Made by a program: the position numbers and the translations under genes. This document shows positions 1 through 7,486 of a stretch of 63,947 nt of DNA, piece by piece. The notes beneath the pieces were generated by a model. That model worked only from the letters and a program-made list of their open reading frames with translations, was not told the origin of the DNA and did no database searches. Origin of the DNA: Lachnospiraceae bacterium (lineage in GTDB: Bacteria > Bacillota > Clostridia > Lachnospirales > Lachnospiraceae); contig JAFZRZ010000011.1 in the NCBI GenBank assembly GCA_017619635.1, positions 1 to 63,947 on the forward strand, written 5' to 3'. Every line of letters starts with the position of its first letter. Within the stretch, counting starts at the first letter, position 1.

Positions 1-2
1 AA

Positions 3-50
3 GACGATTTTGATGATGATTTTGGTGAAGAAGGTTTCTACATCTTTTGA
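3..50 (+). CDS. 3' end of an unidentified + strand gene (partial)
   Basis: Frame 3 is open from the left edge and ends at TGA 48-50, giving a very acidic tail (DDFDDDFGEEGFYIF). An intrinsic terminator follows 18 bases later on the same strand, which supports a real gene end rather than chance. The gene converges on rseP. Too little is visible to name the protein; the acidic tail is the only character that can be described. Confidence 0.5.
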   Translation, partial: DDFDDDFGEEGFYIF

Positions 51-68
51 TCGATCATCTGGTTTTTG

Positions 69-97
69 CGCTCAGTGATATCTGGGCGATTTTTTTA
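69..97 (+). terminator. Intrinsic terminator after the partial left-edge gene
   Basis: CGCTCAG (69-75) pairs with CTGGGCG (82-88) around a 6-base loop, with one T-G wobble, and is followed by A plus seven T. It lies just after the stop codon of the left-edge gene. Confidence 0.75.
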
Positions 98-134
98 TTC
101 TTTATTTTTTCTGTTGAGAACTTTCCTATAAAGT

Positions 135-173
135 AAAAAAGTGGCTCCAGTCTGATACTGAAACCACTTTTTA
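135..173 (-). terminator. Terminator of the envelope operon (after rseP)
   Basis: AAAAAGTGG (136-144) pairs with CCACTTTTT (164-172), with an inner CAGT/ACTG helix. Runs of A and T on both sides make it usable from either strand. It lies 40 bases beyond the rseP stop and would end the minus-strand transcript. Confidence 0.75.
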
Positions 174-212
174 GTCTTTTATGAAACCTTTTATCTGTTT
201 ATCCAGGTTTAT

Positions 213-1364
213 TTAATTAAAGAATCTCATTATATCATTGAACATCACAAATATCATCAGGGCAAATAAGAGCACTACTCCTGCAAGCTGTACGATGCCT
301 TCCTTGTCTGCCGGTACAGGTTTTCCTCTTATAGCTTCTATAAGAAGGAATATCAGCCTTCCTCCGTCCAGTGCCGGTATCGGCAGCATGTTCATGACTC
401 CCAGGTTTATGCTCAAAAGCATCGCTATATTGAACATATTCATCAGAGTGGTCAAGAATCCGTAAGGCTTTGAAACCTCTTCAACGTCTCCTATGATCTT
501 TGCCATTCCTATGGGGCCTGCTATGTCATCCTTACTGCCTTTTCCGCTAAGCAGCATTCCCAGACTCTTTACAGTTGCCACAAGCCCGTATCTTACTTCG
601 TACAATGAGTATTTAAATAAAGAAGAATTCCTGCAATCGATATATTCCATGTAACTGGTCAGTCCCATGAGATATCTGTTCTCTTCCTCATAGAACTTAG
701 GAACTATCACTGTTGTGTAGATCTGACCGTCTCTCTTATATGTTACTTCCATCGGTTGACCGTCTTTATTGACGAACACATCAACATATATCTCACGCCC
801 TACATACACATGTGTTCCGTTTATCTTTACGATCTCATCTCCAACCTGTAATCCCGCCTGCGCTGCTGGATATCCATCCATAAGCTCCTGGATCACCGGT
901 TTATCTGAACCATAAAACCATACAATCACCAGTGCGATCAGGTACGCCAGGATGAAATTGAATAACGGTCCCGCCACAACAGTGGATATCCTTGCCCAGA
1001 CCGGAGCCTCTTTAAACTTTAGCGATTTTTTTACTGAGCTTATATCATCCGTACTGTCTTCGATGATCTCCTGCGTAAGATCCTCTTCGCTTTCATCTTC
1101 CTTGCTGCCATCACCCTTTTTGACGGATTCCAGCAGGTCTTCCTCTCCCATGCCTCCGAATATACAGGCACCGCCGAGAGGCAGCCATCTTAGCACATAA
1201 TAGGTTCCGTTTCTGTGAAATCCGAAGATCTTAGGTCCCATACCGATCGAGAACTCATCGACCTGTATCCCGTTCATCTTTGCTATGATCATATGCCCGA
1301 ACTCATGGGATACGACTATTATGCAAAAAACAAATATAAACCATATGATAGTTGTTACCGACAT
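213..1364 (-). CDS. rseP: RIP zinc metalloprotease RseP (site-2 protease)
   Basis: Membrane-embedded zinc protease of 383 residues that cuts transmembrane segments of anti-sigma factors and similar substrates. The zinc motif HEFGH is at residues 20-24 in the first membrane helix, a PDZ domain lies around 155-240 (DGYPAAQAGLQVGD), and the second active-site motif LDGGR is in the C-terminal helices (NMLPIPALDGGR). Between the first helices there is an unusually acidic insertion at about residues 73-116. It is the last gene of the uppS-cdsA-dxr-rseP set, beginning one base after the dxr stop, and is followed by a terminator. The order dxr-rseP is typical of Firmicutes. Confidence 0.95.
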   Translation of the reverse strand: MSVTTIIWFIFVFCIIVVSHEFGHMIIAKMNGIQVDEFSIGMGPKIFGFHRNGTYYVLRWLPLGGACIFGGMGEEDLLESVKKGDGSKEDESEEDLTQEIIEDSTDDISSVKKSLKFKEAPVWARISTVVAGPLFNFILAYLIALVIVWFYGSDKPVIQELMDGYPAAQAGLQVGDEIVKINGTHVYVGREIYVDVFVNKDGQPMEVTYKRDGQIYTTVIVPKFYEEENRYLMGLTSYMEYIDCRNSSLFKYSLYEVRYGLVATVKSLGMLLSGKGSKDDIAGPIGMAKIIGDVEEVSKPYGFLTTLMNMFNIAMLLSINLGVMNMLPIPALDGGRLIFLLIEAIRGKPVPADKEGIVQLAGVVLLFALMIFVMFNDIMRFFN

Positions 1365-1365
1365 C

Positions 1366-2517
1366 TTAACTGCTCCATTTTGATGCTATAAATTCATAGC
1401 AGTCCGCCTCAGCTTCAAGGATCTGCTCTACAGTGGGAGCTTCTATCTTTTCATGCCTGTTCATGGATTCTTCGATGATATCGTATATATCAAGGAAATG
1501 TATCTTATCGTCCAAGAACAGCGCAACTGCTTTCTCATTTGCCGCATTGAGCACGGTAGGCATGCTTCCGCCTTCATCAATGGCTCTGTATGCAAGCTTA
1601 AGTCCAAGGAAAGTATCCATATCAGGCTTTTCAAATATTATCTGACCGAGTTTGAAAAGATCCACTCTTTCTTCTTTCATCGGTCTCCTGTCAGGATAGA
1701 ACAATGCATACTGTATCGGAAGCTTCATATCCGGTGTTCCAAGCTGAGCGATGATACCACCGTCAACATACTGTACTGCCGAATGGATTATGCTCTGTGG
1801 CTGAAGTACGACCTGTATCCTGTCAGGCTCGACCCCAAATAGCCATTTGGCTTCTATCACTTCAAGCCCTTTATTTACAAGGGTTGACGAATCTATCGTT
1901 ATCTTGCGCCCCATTGTCCAGTTGGGATGCTTCAAAGCCTCTCTCCACGTTATGTCAACCAGCTCTTCACGTTTCCTTCCTCTGAAAGGACCGCCTGATG
2001 CTGTAAGTAAGATCTTCTCAACGCTCTTTTTCGGGAATCCCTGCATAGACTGGAAGATCGCACTGTGTTCGCTGTCAACAGGAAGTATCTTAATTCCCAT
2101 CTTTTCGGCAAGAGGCATGATGATATGTCCTGCGCATACTAAAGTCTCTTTATTGGCAAGTGCTATATCCTTACCGGCCTTTATCGCTGCAATGGTGGGT
2201 CTGATACCTATCATGCCCACAACAGCTGTGACAACCATATCGACTTCATCATCTTCACACAGTTCAATGAGTCCGTCCATACCGCACAGCACTTTGGTGT
2301 CGGTATCAGCAACGCGCTTTCTTAACTCGTCTGCTGCATCCTCTTTGAACATACACACCATCTTTGGTTCGAATTCCCTGATCTGAGCCTCCATTCTGTC
2401 AACACTGCCTGAAGCCGACAGAGAGATGACCTTAAGATCATCGCTGTATTCTCTTACTATATCAAGTGTCTGGGTTCCGATAGATCCGGTGGACCCGAGT
2501 ATACATATCCTCTTCAT
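1366..2517 (-). CDS. dxr: 1-deoxy-D-xylulose-5-phosphate reductoisomerase
   Basis: Second step of the MEP isoprenoid pathway: converts DXP to 2-C-methyl-D-erythritol 4-phosphate with NADPH in the cytosol. The 383-residue length is normal. The N-terminal dinucleotide-binding loop is GSTGSIGTQTLDIV (residues 8-21), and the metal/substrate region shows PVDSEHSAIFQ and the flexible-loop sequence HPNWTMGRKITIDSSTL. It lies between cdsA and rseP with minimal spacing and feeds precursors to the undecaprenyl carrier made by the neighbouring uppS. Confidence 0.97.
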   Translation of the reverse strand: MKRICILGSTGSIGTQTLDIVREYSDDLKVISLSASGSVDRMEAQIREFEPKMVCMFKEDAADELRKRVADTDTKVLCGMDGLIELCEDDEVDMVVTAVVGMIGIRPTIAAIKAGKDIALANKETLVCAGHIIMPLAEKMGIKILPVDSEHSAIFQSMQGFPKKSVEKILLTASGGPFRGRKREELVDITWREALKHPNWTMGRKITIDSSTLVNKGLEVIEAKWLFGVEPDRIQVVLQPQSIIHSAVQYVDGGIIAQLGTPDMKLPIQYALFYPDRRPMKEERVDLFKLGQIIFEKPDMDTFLGLKLAYRAIDEGGSMPTVLNAANEKAVALFLDDKIHFLDIYDIIEESMNRHEKIEAPTVEQILEAEADCYEFIASKWSS

Positions 2518-2534
2518 ATCGTTCCTTTATCCGA

Positions 2535-3356
2535 TCACTGAATGAACAGCTTAGCCAGGAAATATATAAGCGGGGCTGTCACGATCACACTGTCAAATCT
2601 GTCCATGATGCCGCCGTGTCCCGGTATAAGTGTTCCGTAATCCTTTATATTGTAATGTCTCTTTATTCCAGATGCACAAAGATCGCCGATCTGACTGAAT
2701 ATGCTTCCGACTATTCCGATCACTATGCACATCCACATATCGTTTAATGTAAGTATTCCCAGTGAAGTCATTATAAGATCATATATGATGCCTGTGAGTG
2801 CCGTACCGACAACTCCTCCTATGGCTCCTTCAATAGACTTTTTGGGACTGAGTACGGGAGCCAGTTTATGCTTTCCAAACTTCATGCCCGTAAAATATGC
2901 ACATGTATCACACATCCATGAGCACATGAACACAAGACACACAAGCCAGAAACCGTTTTCCATACATCTGGTCATATATATATAGGAAAACATCACCGGT
3001 GCATAGAGTATACTGAAAAAAGCACCCATGAACATTCCTGCAGCATATCTTGGGAATGTGAACACATAAGCAGCTGCAAGAAATAAAAGCGTAAGTATCA
3101 TCCATACCGTAAAGAATCTCTCCGACTGTCCAAGAAATACCAGCACGTAATAAACGGTTATGGAAAGATATCCTATTATCTCCAGTACTGCAGGCTTGCC
3201 ATCCGCCTGATGGAGTCCTATAGCACGCGACAGCTCAAAGTACGCAATGAACGATATGGCGGCCAGTGTAAGCAAGAGCACAAGGCCTCCCAATAATAAT
3301 GTAACTGTCGCTATTATAACCAAAACGATCCCACTCAGAACACGGGTCTTAAGCAT
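2535..3356 (-). CDS. cdsA: Phosphatidate cytidylyltransferase (CDP-diglyceride synthase)
   Basis: Integral membrane enzyme that makes CDP-diacylglycerol from phosphatidic acid and CTP, the branch point of phospholipid synthesis. At 273 residues it has the usual length and about eight hydrophobic segments. The family signature is clear near the C-terminus: KRHYNIKDYGTLIPGHGG followed by IMDRFDS. It sits between uppS and dxr, a standard Firmicutes order, and is probably transcribed with them. Confidence 0.96.
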   Translation of the reverse strand: MLKTRVLSGIVLVIIATVTLLLGGLVLLLTLAAISFIAYFELSRAIGLHQADGKPAVLEIIGYLSITVYYVLVFLGQSERFFTVWMILTLLFLAAAYVFTFPRYAAGMFMGAFFSILYAPVMFSYIYMTRCMENGFWLVCLVFMCSWMCDTCAYFTGMKFGKHKLAPVLSPKKSIEGAIGGVVGTALTGIIYDLIMTSLGILTLNDMWMCIVIGIVGSIFSQIGDLCASGIKRHYNIKDYGTLIPGHGGIMDRFDSVIVTAPLIYFLAKLFIQ

Positions 3357-3393
3357 AATTAACCTCTCAAATTAAATCTTGTTTTAATAAAAA

Positions 3394-4104
3394 TTACGAT
3401 TTTTGTGACAATCCGCCGAATTTTCTGTCTCTCGCGTTGTATGCTTCGATTGCCTTTGTAAGTTCCTCTTTATCAAAGTCCGGCCATGGTTTATCACAGA
3501 AATAAAACTCGGAATATGCCAGCTGCCACAAAAGGAAATTCGATATACGCTGTTCTCCGCATGTCCTTATCAAAAGATCAGGATCAGGATAATCTCCTGT
3601 ATCAAGTGCAAGTCCAAGTTTCTCTATCGTTATATCTTCAGGAGCAAGCTTACCATCACCAACCTCTTTTGCCAGTTTCCTTGCCGCCCTTGTTATCTCA
3701 TCTCTTCCACCATAGTTTATGGCTATTGTAAAGTGAAGTCCTGTATTTGATGCGGTTGCCTGTTCAAGGTCTTCTATCTTCTCTCTTATATCTTCATCGA
3801 GTCCGCTCTTGTCTCCGATAACACGGACTTTCATATTGTTCTTGTTTGCTCTCTTTTTACAGTTCACCATATAGTTTCTAAGAAGCTTCATCAAAGCCTC
3901 TACTTCCTCTGCAGGTCTCGACCAGTTCTCTGTCGAGAATGCATATACGGTGAAATAATTGATTCCCATGTTGTAGGTGATCTCACACATGTCCTCGACC
4001 ACCTTTGCTCCCTGTACGTGTCCAGCAGTACGAGGAAGTCCTTTTGCCTTGGCCCATCTGCCGTTACCATCCAGTATTATTGCCACATGATTAGGTATGT
4101 TCAT
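3394..4104 (-). CDS. uppS: Isoprenyl transferase (undecaprenyl diphosphate synthase)
   Basis: Cytosolic cis-prenyltransferase that makes the C55 lipid carrier for peptidoglycan and other wall polymers. The 236-residue protein opens with the catalytic signature ILDGNGRWAKAKG, with Asp12 the expected catalytic residue, followed by the RTAGHVQGAK substrate loop. The C-terminal RTCGEQRISNFLLWQLAYSE block and the EFYF segment are also typical. A ribosome site (GGGAG) precedes the ATG, but an intrinsic terminator hairpin lies only about 18 bases upstream of it, so expression would depend on read-through or a promoter inside frr. Confidence 0.97.
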   Translation of the reverse strand: MNIPNHVAIILDGNGRWAKAKGLPRTAGHVQGAKVVEDMCEITYNMGINYFTVYAFSTENWSRPAEEVEALMKLLRNYMVNCKKRANKNNMKVRVIGDKSGLDEDIREKIEDLEQATASNTGLHFTIAINYGGRDEITRAARKLAKEVGDGKLAPEDITIEKLGLALDTGDYPDPDLLIRTCGEQRISNFLLWQLAYSEFYFCDKPWPDFDKEELTKAIEAYNARDRKFGGLSQKS

Positions 4105-4121
4105 GTTTTACTCCCTTAAGA

Positions 4122-4147
4122 AAAAGGGACACCGGGGTGTCCCTTTT
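4122..4147 (-). terminator. Terminator hairpin between frr and uppS
   Basis: AAAAGGGACAC (4122-4132) and GTGTCCCTTTT (4137-4147) form a perfect 11-bp stem with a 4-base loop. Read on the minus strand it ends in five T. It separates pyrH-frr from uppS-cdsA-dxr-rseP and may act as an attenuator. Confidence 0.8.
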
Positions 4148-4155
4148 CATATTGA

Positions 4156-4707
4156 TCAAACTTTCATTATATCCTTTGTTTTTTCTTCAACGGCAGCATC
4201 AATATCCTTGATAAACTTATCCGTCTGCTTCTGAAGCTGATCTTCCAGATCTTTTACTTCATCTTCACTCACATCTTCCTTTGTGAGCTTCTTGAATGCC
4301 TCATTACCATCTCTTCTTATGTTTCTGATGGCAACCTTTGCATCCTCACCTTTTTTCTTTATCTCTTTTGCGAGCTCTTTACGTCTGTCTTCTGTAAGCT
4401 CCGGAAATACCAGTCTGATTACTGCTCCGTCATTTGAAGGTGTGATACCTATGTCTGATGCAAGTATCGCCTTCTCTATCTCCTTGATAAGTGACTTCTC
4501 CCAGGGTGCTATCTGTATCATACGAGCCTCAGGAACAGATATGTTTCCAACCTGCTGAATAGGTGTGGGTGTTCCGTAATAGCTTACCTTGATCTTATCG
4601 AGCACGTGAGGATTTGCTCTTCCTGCTCTTATTGTCTGATAGTCAGATAACAGATAATCATATGCCTTCTGCATCTTATCATTGTATGCCTCGATTCTTG
4701 CGTCCAT
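4156..4707 (-). CDS. frr: Ribosome recycling factor
   Basis: With EF-G, splits the post-termination ribosome. The length of 183 residues is standard and the three-helix-bundle signatures are present: LSDYQTIRAGRANPHVLDKIKV and VSYYGTPTPIQQVGNISVPE near the N-terminus and a conserved RRDGNEAFKKL segment in the second half. It follows pyrH by 35 bases, the near-universal pyrH-frr pairing, and a strong terminator follows its stop codon. Confidence 0.97.
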   Translation of the reverse strand: MDARIEAYNDKMQKAYDYLLSDYQTIRAGRANPHVLDKIKVSYYGTPTPIQQVGNISVPEARMIQIAPWEKSLIKEIEKAILASDIGITPSNDGAVIRLVFPELTEDRRKELAKEIKKKGEDAKVAIRNIRRDGNEAFKKLTKEDVSEDEVKDLEDQLQKQTDKFIKDIDAAVEEKTKDIMKV

Positions 4708-4742
4708 AAAAACCTCCCTTGTAGTTTAGTATACCTGTTTAT

Positions 4743-5438
4743 TTAAACCGTTACTTTTGTTCCGTTGAATTTGCCTTTGATCGTATTTACGATGCTGTTC
4801 TCCTCATTAAGATCGAACACCCACATCTCTTTTTTATTATCTCTTGCCATAATCGATGCTGTCATATCAACAACCTGAAGGTTCTTTTCTATAACTTCAT
4901 CTATGCTGACCTCATCATACTTCTTCGCATCCGGATTAACTCTCGGATCTGAATCATATACACCGTCAACCGCTTTTGCAAGGAGAATGACTTCTGCCTC
5001 TACCTCTATAGCTCTTAATACAACTCCGGTATCTGTTGAGAAATAGGGATGACCTGTTCCTCCTGCAAAGAATACGACCATTCCTTTTGAAAAGTACTTG
5101 TTGGCTCTGTCTTTGCTGAAAAGCTTTGTGAATGAACCTATCTCAAAAGGTGTGAGTATATTTGTCATCATACCCACGCTTCTGAATATCTCCGATACAT
5201 AGATGCAGTTCATGACAGTTGCGAGCATTCCTATCTGGTCAGCTTTCGTTCTGTCTATGTTCTCACTGCTTCTTCCTCTCCAGAAATTACCTCCTCCGAT
5301 GACTATACCAACTTCAATACCGTCATCGACAAGCTGTTTAACCTGAAGAGCGACCTTTCTTACTGTTTCCTCATCAAAGCCCTGTTTCTTTTCACCTGCA
5401 AGAGCTTCTCCGCTGAGTTTGAGCATGATTCGCTTCAT
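4743..5438 (-). CDS. pyrH: UMP kinase
   Basis: Hexameric bacterial UMP kinase of the amino-acid kinase family, converting UMP to UDP in pyrimidine synthesis. At 231 residues it is of usual size. The ATP-binding KLSGEAL motif is at residues 7-13, GIVIGGGNFWRGR follows, and the UMP-binding TGHPYFSTDT region is present. It starts 19 bases downstream of a bactofilin gene and is followed by frr. Confidence 0.97.
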   Translation of the reverse strand: MKRIMLKLSGEALAGEKKQGFDEETVRKVALQVKQLVDDGIEVGIVIGGGNFWRGRSSENIDRTKADQIGMLATVMNCIYVSEIFRSVGMMTNILTPFEIGSFTKLFSKDRANKYFSKGMVVFFAGGTGHPYFSTDTGVVLRAIEVEAEVILLAKAVDGVYDSDPRVNPDAKKYDEVSIDEVIEKNLQVVDMTASIMARDNKKEMWVFDLNEENSIVNTIKGKFNGTKVTV

Positions 5439-5457
5439 ATGATATGTTATTCCTTTC

Positions 5458-6363
5458 CTATTCTCTGAAAAATGCTGACGGACTTACATCTGCGTAGCAC
5501 TGTGAGCACATTCCCTCTACTGCCGCACCGTTATTGATCTGTACAGCCTTAGATTTGATATTTCCCATAACGATGGCTGTCGAGTCAAGGATGACCGGAC
5601 CGTGTACATCTATATCGCCTTTTATAGCTCCCGATATTACCGCACTGGTAGCAAATATGTTACCTCTTACCACTGCCTTCGAACCGATCTTTATCGCACC
5701 TGAACTTCTCAGGTCGCCTATAACGTTACAGTTGGCAGCAACAATGTTTCCTGCCTCCGCATTACCATTGATAGCGCCTGTTATATTAAGTTCTCCGTAT
5801 ACCTTTACGTTACCGTTGATGCATCCCATCACATCAAGCGAACCTGTAGATGACATATCACCGTTAACTGTCATGTTTGCTGTTACGACTGCAAGCTCAT
5901 CGGTAGGGCTTACCTCTTCCTTTGCGCTTGAATATGACTCAGTCTTGGGTGCTGTATATGCAGGTCTCTCATAAGTTGCATAGGTTGAGACAGGTGTTTC
6001 GGGCTCATATGAGGGTTCAGGCTTAACTTCCTCCTGAGGAGCTGAGACAACACTTGCTTTGGCGATCGCTGCTTTGGCTGCAAAGCTTAATTCCTCGCTT
6101 GAAGGGATCCTCTGTTTGGGCTCTTCCTCATATTTGCTCTCAGATTCTTCAGCATTTGCTGCAACCTGATCAAGGAAGGATCCGAGTGCTTCCTCTATCT
6201 GCGGAACCTCTTCGTCTGCTTCCTCATTGTGCTCTATACCCATAGACTCCTCGGCTGCCGCAAAGACATCCAATTCGCTTCCTGTGCTTTTCACCTTTTC
6301 CTCACCGGCCAATTCGCTGACTGCCAGTGACAAGTCCTCTTTCAAATCCTGAAAAAAGCCCAT
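5458..6363 (-). CDS. Bactofilin-family polymer-forming protein with long acidic N-terminal region
   Basis: Bactofilins form nucleotide-free cytoskeletal filaments with a right-handed beta-helix core. Here the helix covers about residues 160-285, seen as short hydrophobic and glycine repeats (GSLDVMGCINGNVKVYGE, AINGNAEAGNIV, VRGNIFATSAV, GDIDVHGPVIL). The first ~150 residues are low-complexity, Glu/Pro/Ser-rich and probably disordered. The tail has two cysteines (MCSQCYAD). The gene starts 3 bases after a NodB-type deacetylase stop, and bactofilins elsewhere scaffold wall enzymes, so the pair may act together (inference). Confidence 0.85.
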   Translation of the reverse strand: MGFFQDLKEDLSLAVSELAGEEKVKSTGSELDVFAAAEESMGIEHNEEADEEVPQIEEALGSFLDQVAANAEESESKYEEEPKQRIPSSEELSFAAKAAIAKASVVSAPQEEVKPEPSYEPETPVSTYATYERPAYTAPKTESYSSAKEEVSPTDELAVVTANMTVNGDMSSTGSLDVMGCINGNVKVYGELNITGAINGNAEAGNIVAANCNVIGDLRSSGAIKIGSKAVVRGNIFATSAVISGAIKGDIDVHGPVILDSTAIVMGNIKSKAVQINNGAAVEGMCSQCYADVSPSAFFRE

Positions 6364-6366
6364 CGG

Positions 6367-7350
6367 TTAATCCTCCGTATCATTTATCTCATTTTCTTCA
6401 AAGACCGGCGAAAGATGCCTGATCTCTTCTGTCTTGTCATCTATCGGCAATATGACCGTGTCGTCCATGGCCTGTATGCCCTCGATTATCTCCGGCAGTG
6501 CCTGTACGGTTGCATTCTTTTCTGTCGCATCATGCATCAGTATGATGCTGCTTTCATGCTCTCCTATGCCTGCCAGTACATTTGCTTTTATCCTGTCTTT
6601 TCCGGGTGATGGTGATGTTGCATCCTGACTGGATATGTTCCAGTCATAATATATCCATCCCCTGTCCATGACCATCGAGCAAAGATCGCTCATAGGGACA
6701 CGGCTGACCCTGTTGCTGGATCCTCCCGGGAATCTCAGGTAATGTGAATCAACTCCCGTATTCTCCTGGATAAAATCATGCAGCTTGTCTATATCCGCAA
6801 AAAAAGCATCTGTGGAGCTGTATATGTCACTGTACACATGACTGTAGGAATGCATTCCTATCGTATGTCCTCTGTCTGCGATCTCCTTATACCACTCCGG
6901 GTGCTTTTCAGCCTGATAACCTGTCACAAAAAAAGTCGCTTTTACATCATATTCGTCAAGGATATCAAGGATCTTCTCCGTATTGGGACTGGGTCCGTCG
7001 TCAAAAGTCAGATAGACTTTTTTCCCGGTGATAACTTCATCGATCTCCTGAACGATCGTCTCTTCCGGTTCAGATAAGAGTTCTTTCTCTTCCAGATCCT
7101 TTTGTGCTTTCTCCTGATTCAGCTGGCTGAGGCCTTCATCAGCCTCGCTCTTCAACATATATGTAAGCTCTAACTTTGATATCCGGTCGTTCAGCTCATC
7201 TACACTATCATTCAGCTTTCTGACATAGCTTAATGAGACTGCGCTTATTATGATCGGTGTTATGATCATGACCAGAAATAAAGTGACGAGACATCCTTTT
7301 ATAAAATTTACTCTCTTACGCCTGCCTGCAGGCATATTGTCCTCACTCAT
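6367..7350 (-). CDS. Membrane-anchored polysaccharide deacetylase (NodB domain, CE4)
   Basis: The 327-residue protein has one N-terminal membrane helix (about 16-42), a coiled-coil or acidic linker (45-105) and an outward-facing NodB domain. CE4 motifs are in order: TFDDGPSPNT (motif 1, both metal/catalytic Asp), GMHSYSH (motif 2, HxxxH metal ligands), RFPGGSSN (motif 3), DWNISSQDA (motif 4) and ILMHDA (motif 5). Members remove N- or O-acetyl groups from peptidoglycan or other wall glycans; the substrate cannot be told here. It is the first gene before bactofilin-pyrH-frr and has its own predicted promoter. Confidence 0.92.
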   Translation of the reverse strand: MSEDNMPAGRRKRVNFIKGCLVTLFLVMIITPIIISAVSLSYVRKLNDSVDELNDRISKLELTYMLKSEADEGLSQLNQEKAQKDLEEKELLSEPEETIVQEIDEVITGKKVYLTFDDGPSPNTEKILDILDEYDVKATFFVTGYQAEKHPEWYKEIADRGHTIGMHSYSHVYSDIYSSTDAFFADIDKLHDFIQENTGVDSHYLRFPGGSSNRVSRVPMSDLCSMVMDRGWIYYDWNISSQDATSPSPGKDRIKANVLAGIGEHESSIILMHDATEKNATVQALPEIIEGIQAMDDTVILPIDDKTEEIRHLSPVFEENEINDTED

Positions 7351-7387
7351 AACTACCTGAATGTATCAATCAAAATCACTCCTAATC

Positions 7388-7416
7388 ATTATACAAATGA
7401 ACGGCATCTTTTGCAA
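7388..7416 (-). promoter_or_regulatory. Predicted sigma-A-type promoter for the deacetylase-bactofilin-pyrH operon
   Basis: On the minus strand, TTGCAA (7411-7416), a 17-base spacer and a perfect TATAAT (7388-7393) lie about 40 bases before the deacetylase ATG. Confidence 0.65.
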
Positions 7417-7438
7417 TAAACACATTGCTAAATTTAAA

Positions 7439-7472
7439 ATACCACCCGTTCTTAAATTCAAACGGGTGGTAT
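7439..7472 (-). terminator. Terminator of clpB
   Basis: ACCACCCGTT (7441-7450) and AACGGGTGGT (7461-7470) form a perfect 10-bp stem with a 10-base loop, flanked by AT. It lies 15 bases beyond the clpB stop, with a T-rich stretch after it on the minus strand. Confidence 0.75.
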
Positions 7473-7486
7473 GTCAAAAAACAATA

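Noticed and set aside
1847..2386. Long plus-strand open frame opposite dxr, and similar frames opposite other genes.
   Set aside because: They have no recognisable domain, no ribosome site and low-complexity Ser/Thr/Leu-rich translations typical of antisense shadows.
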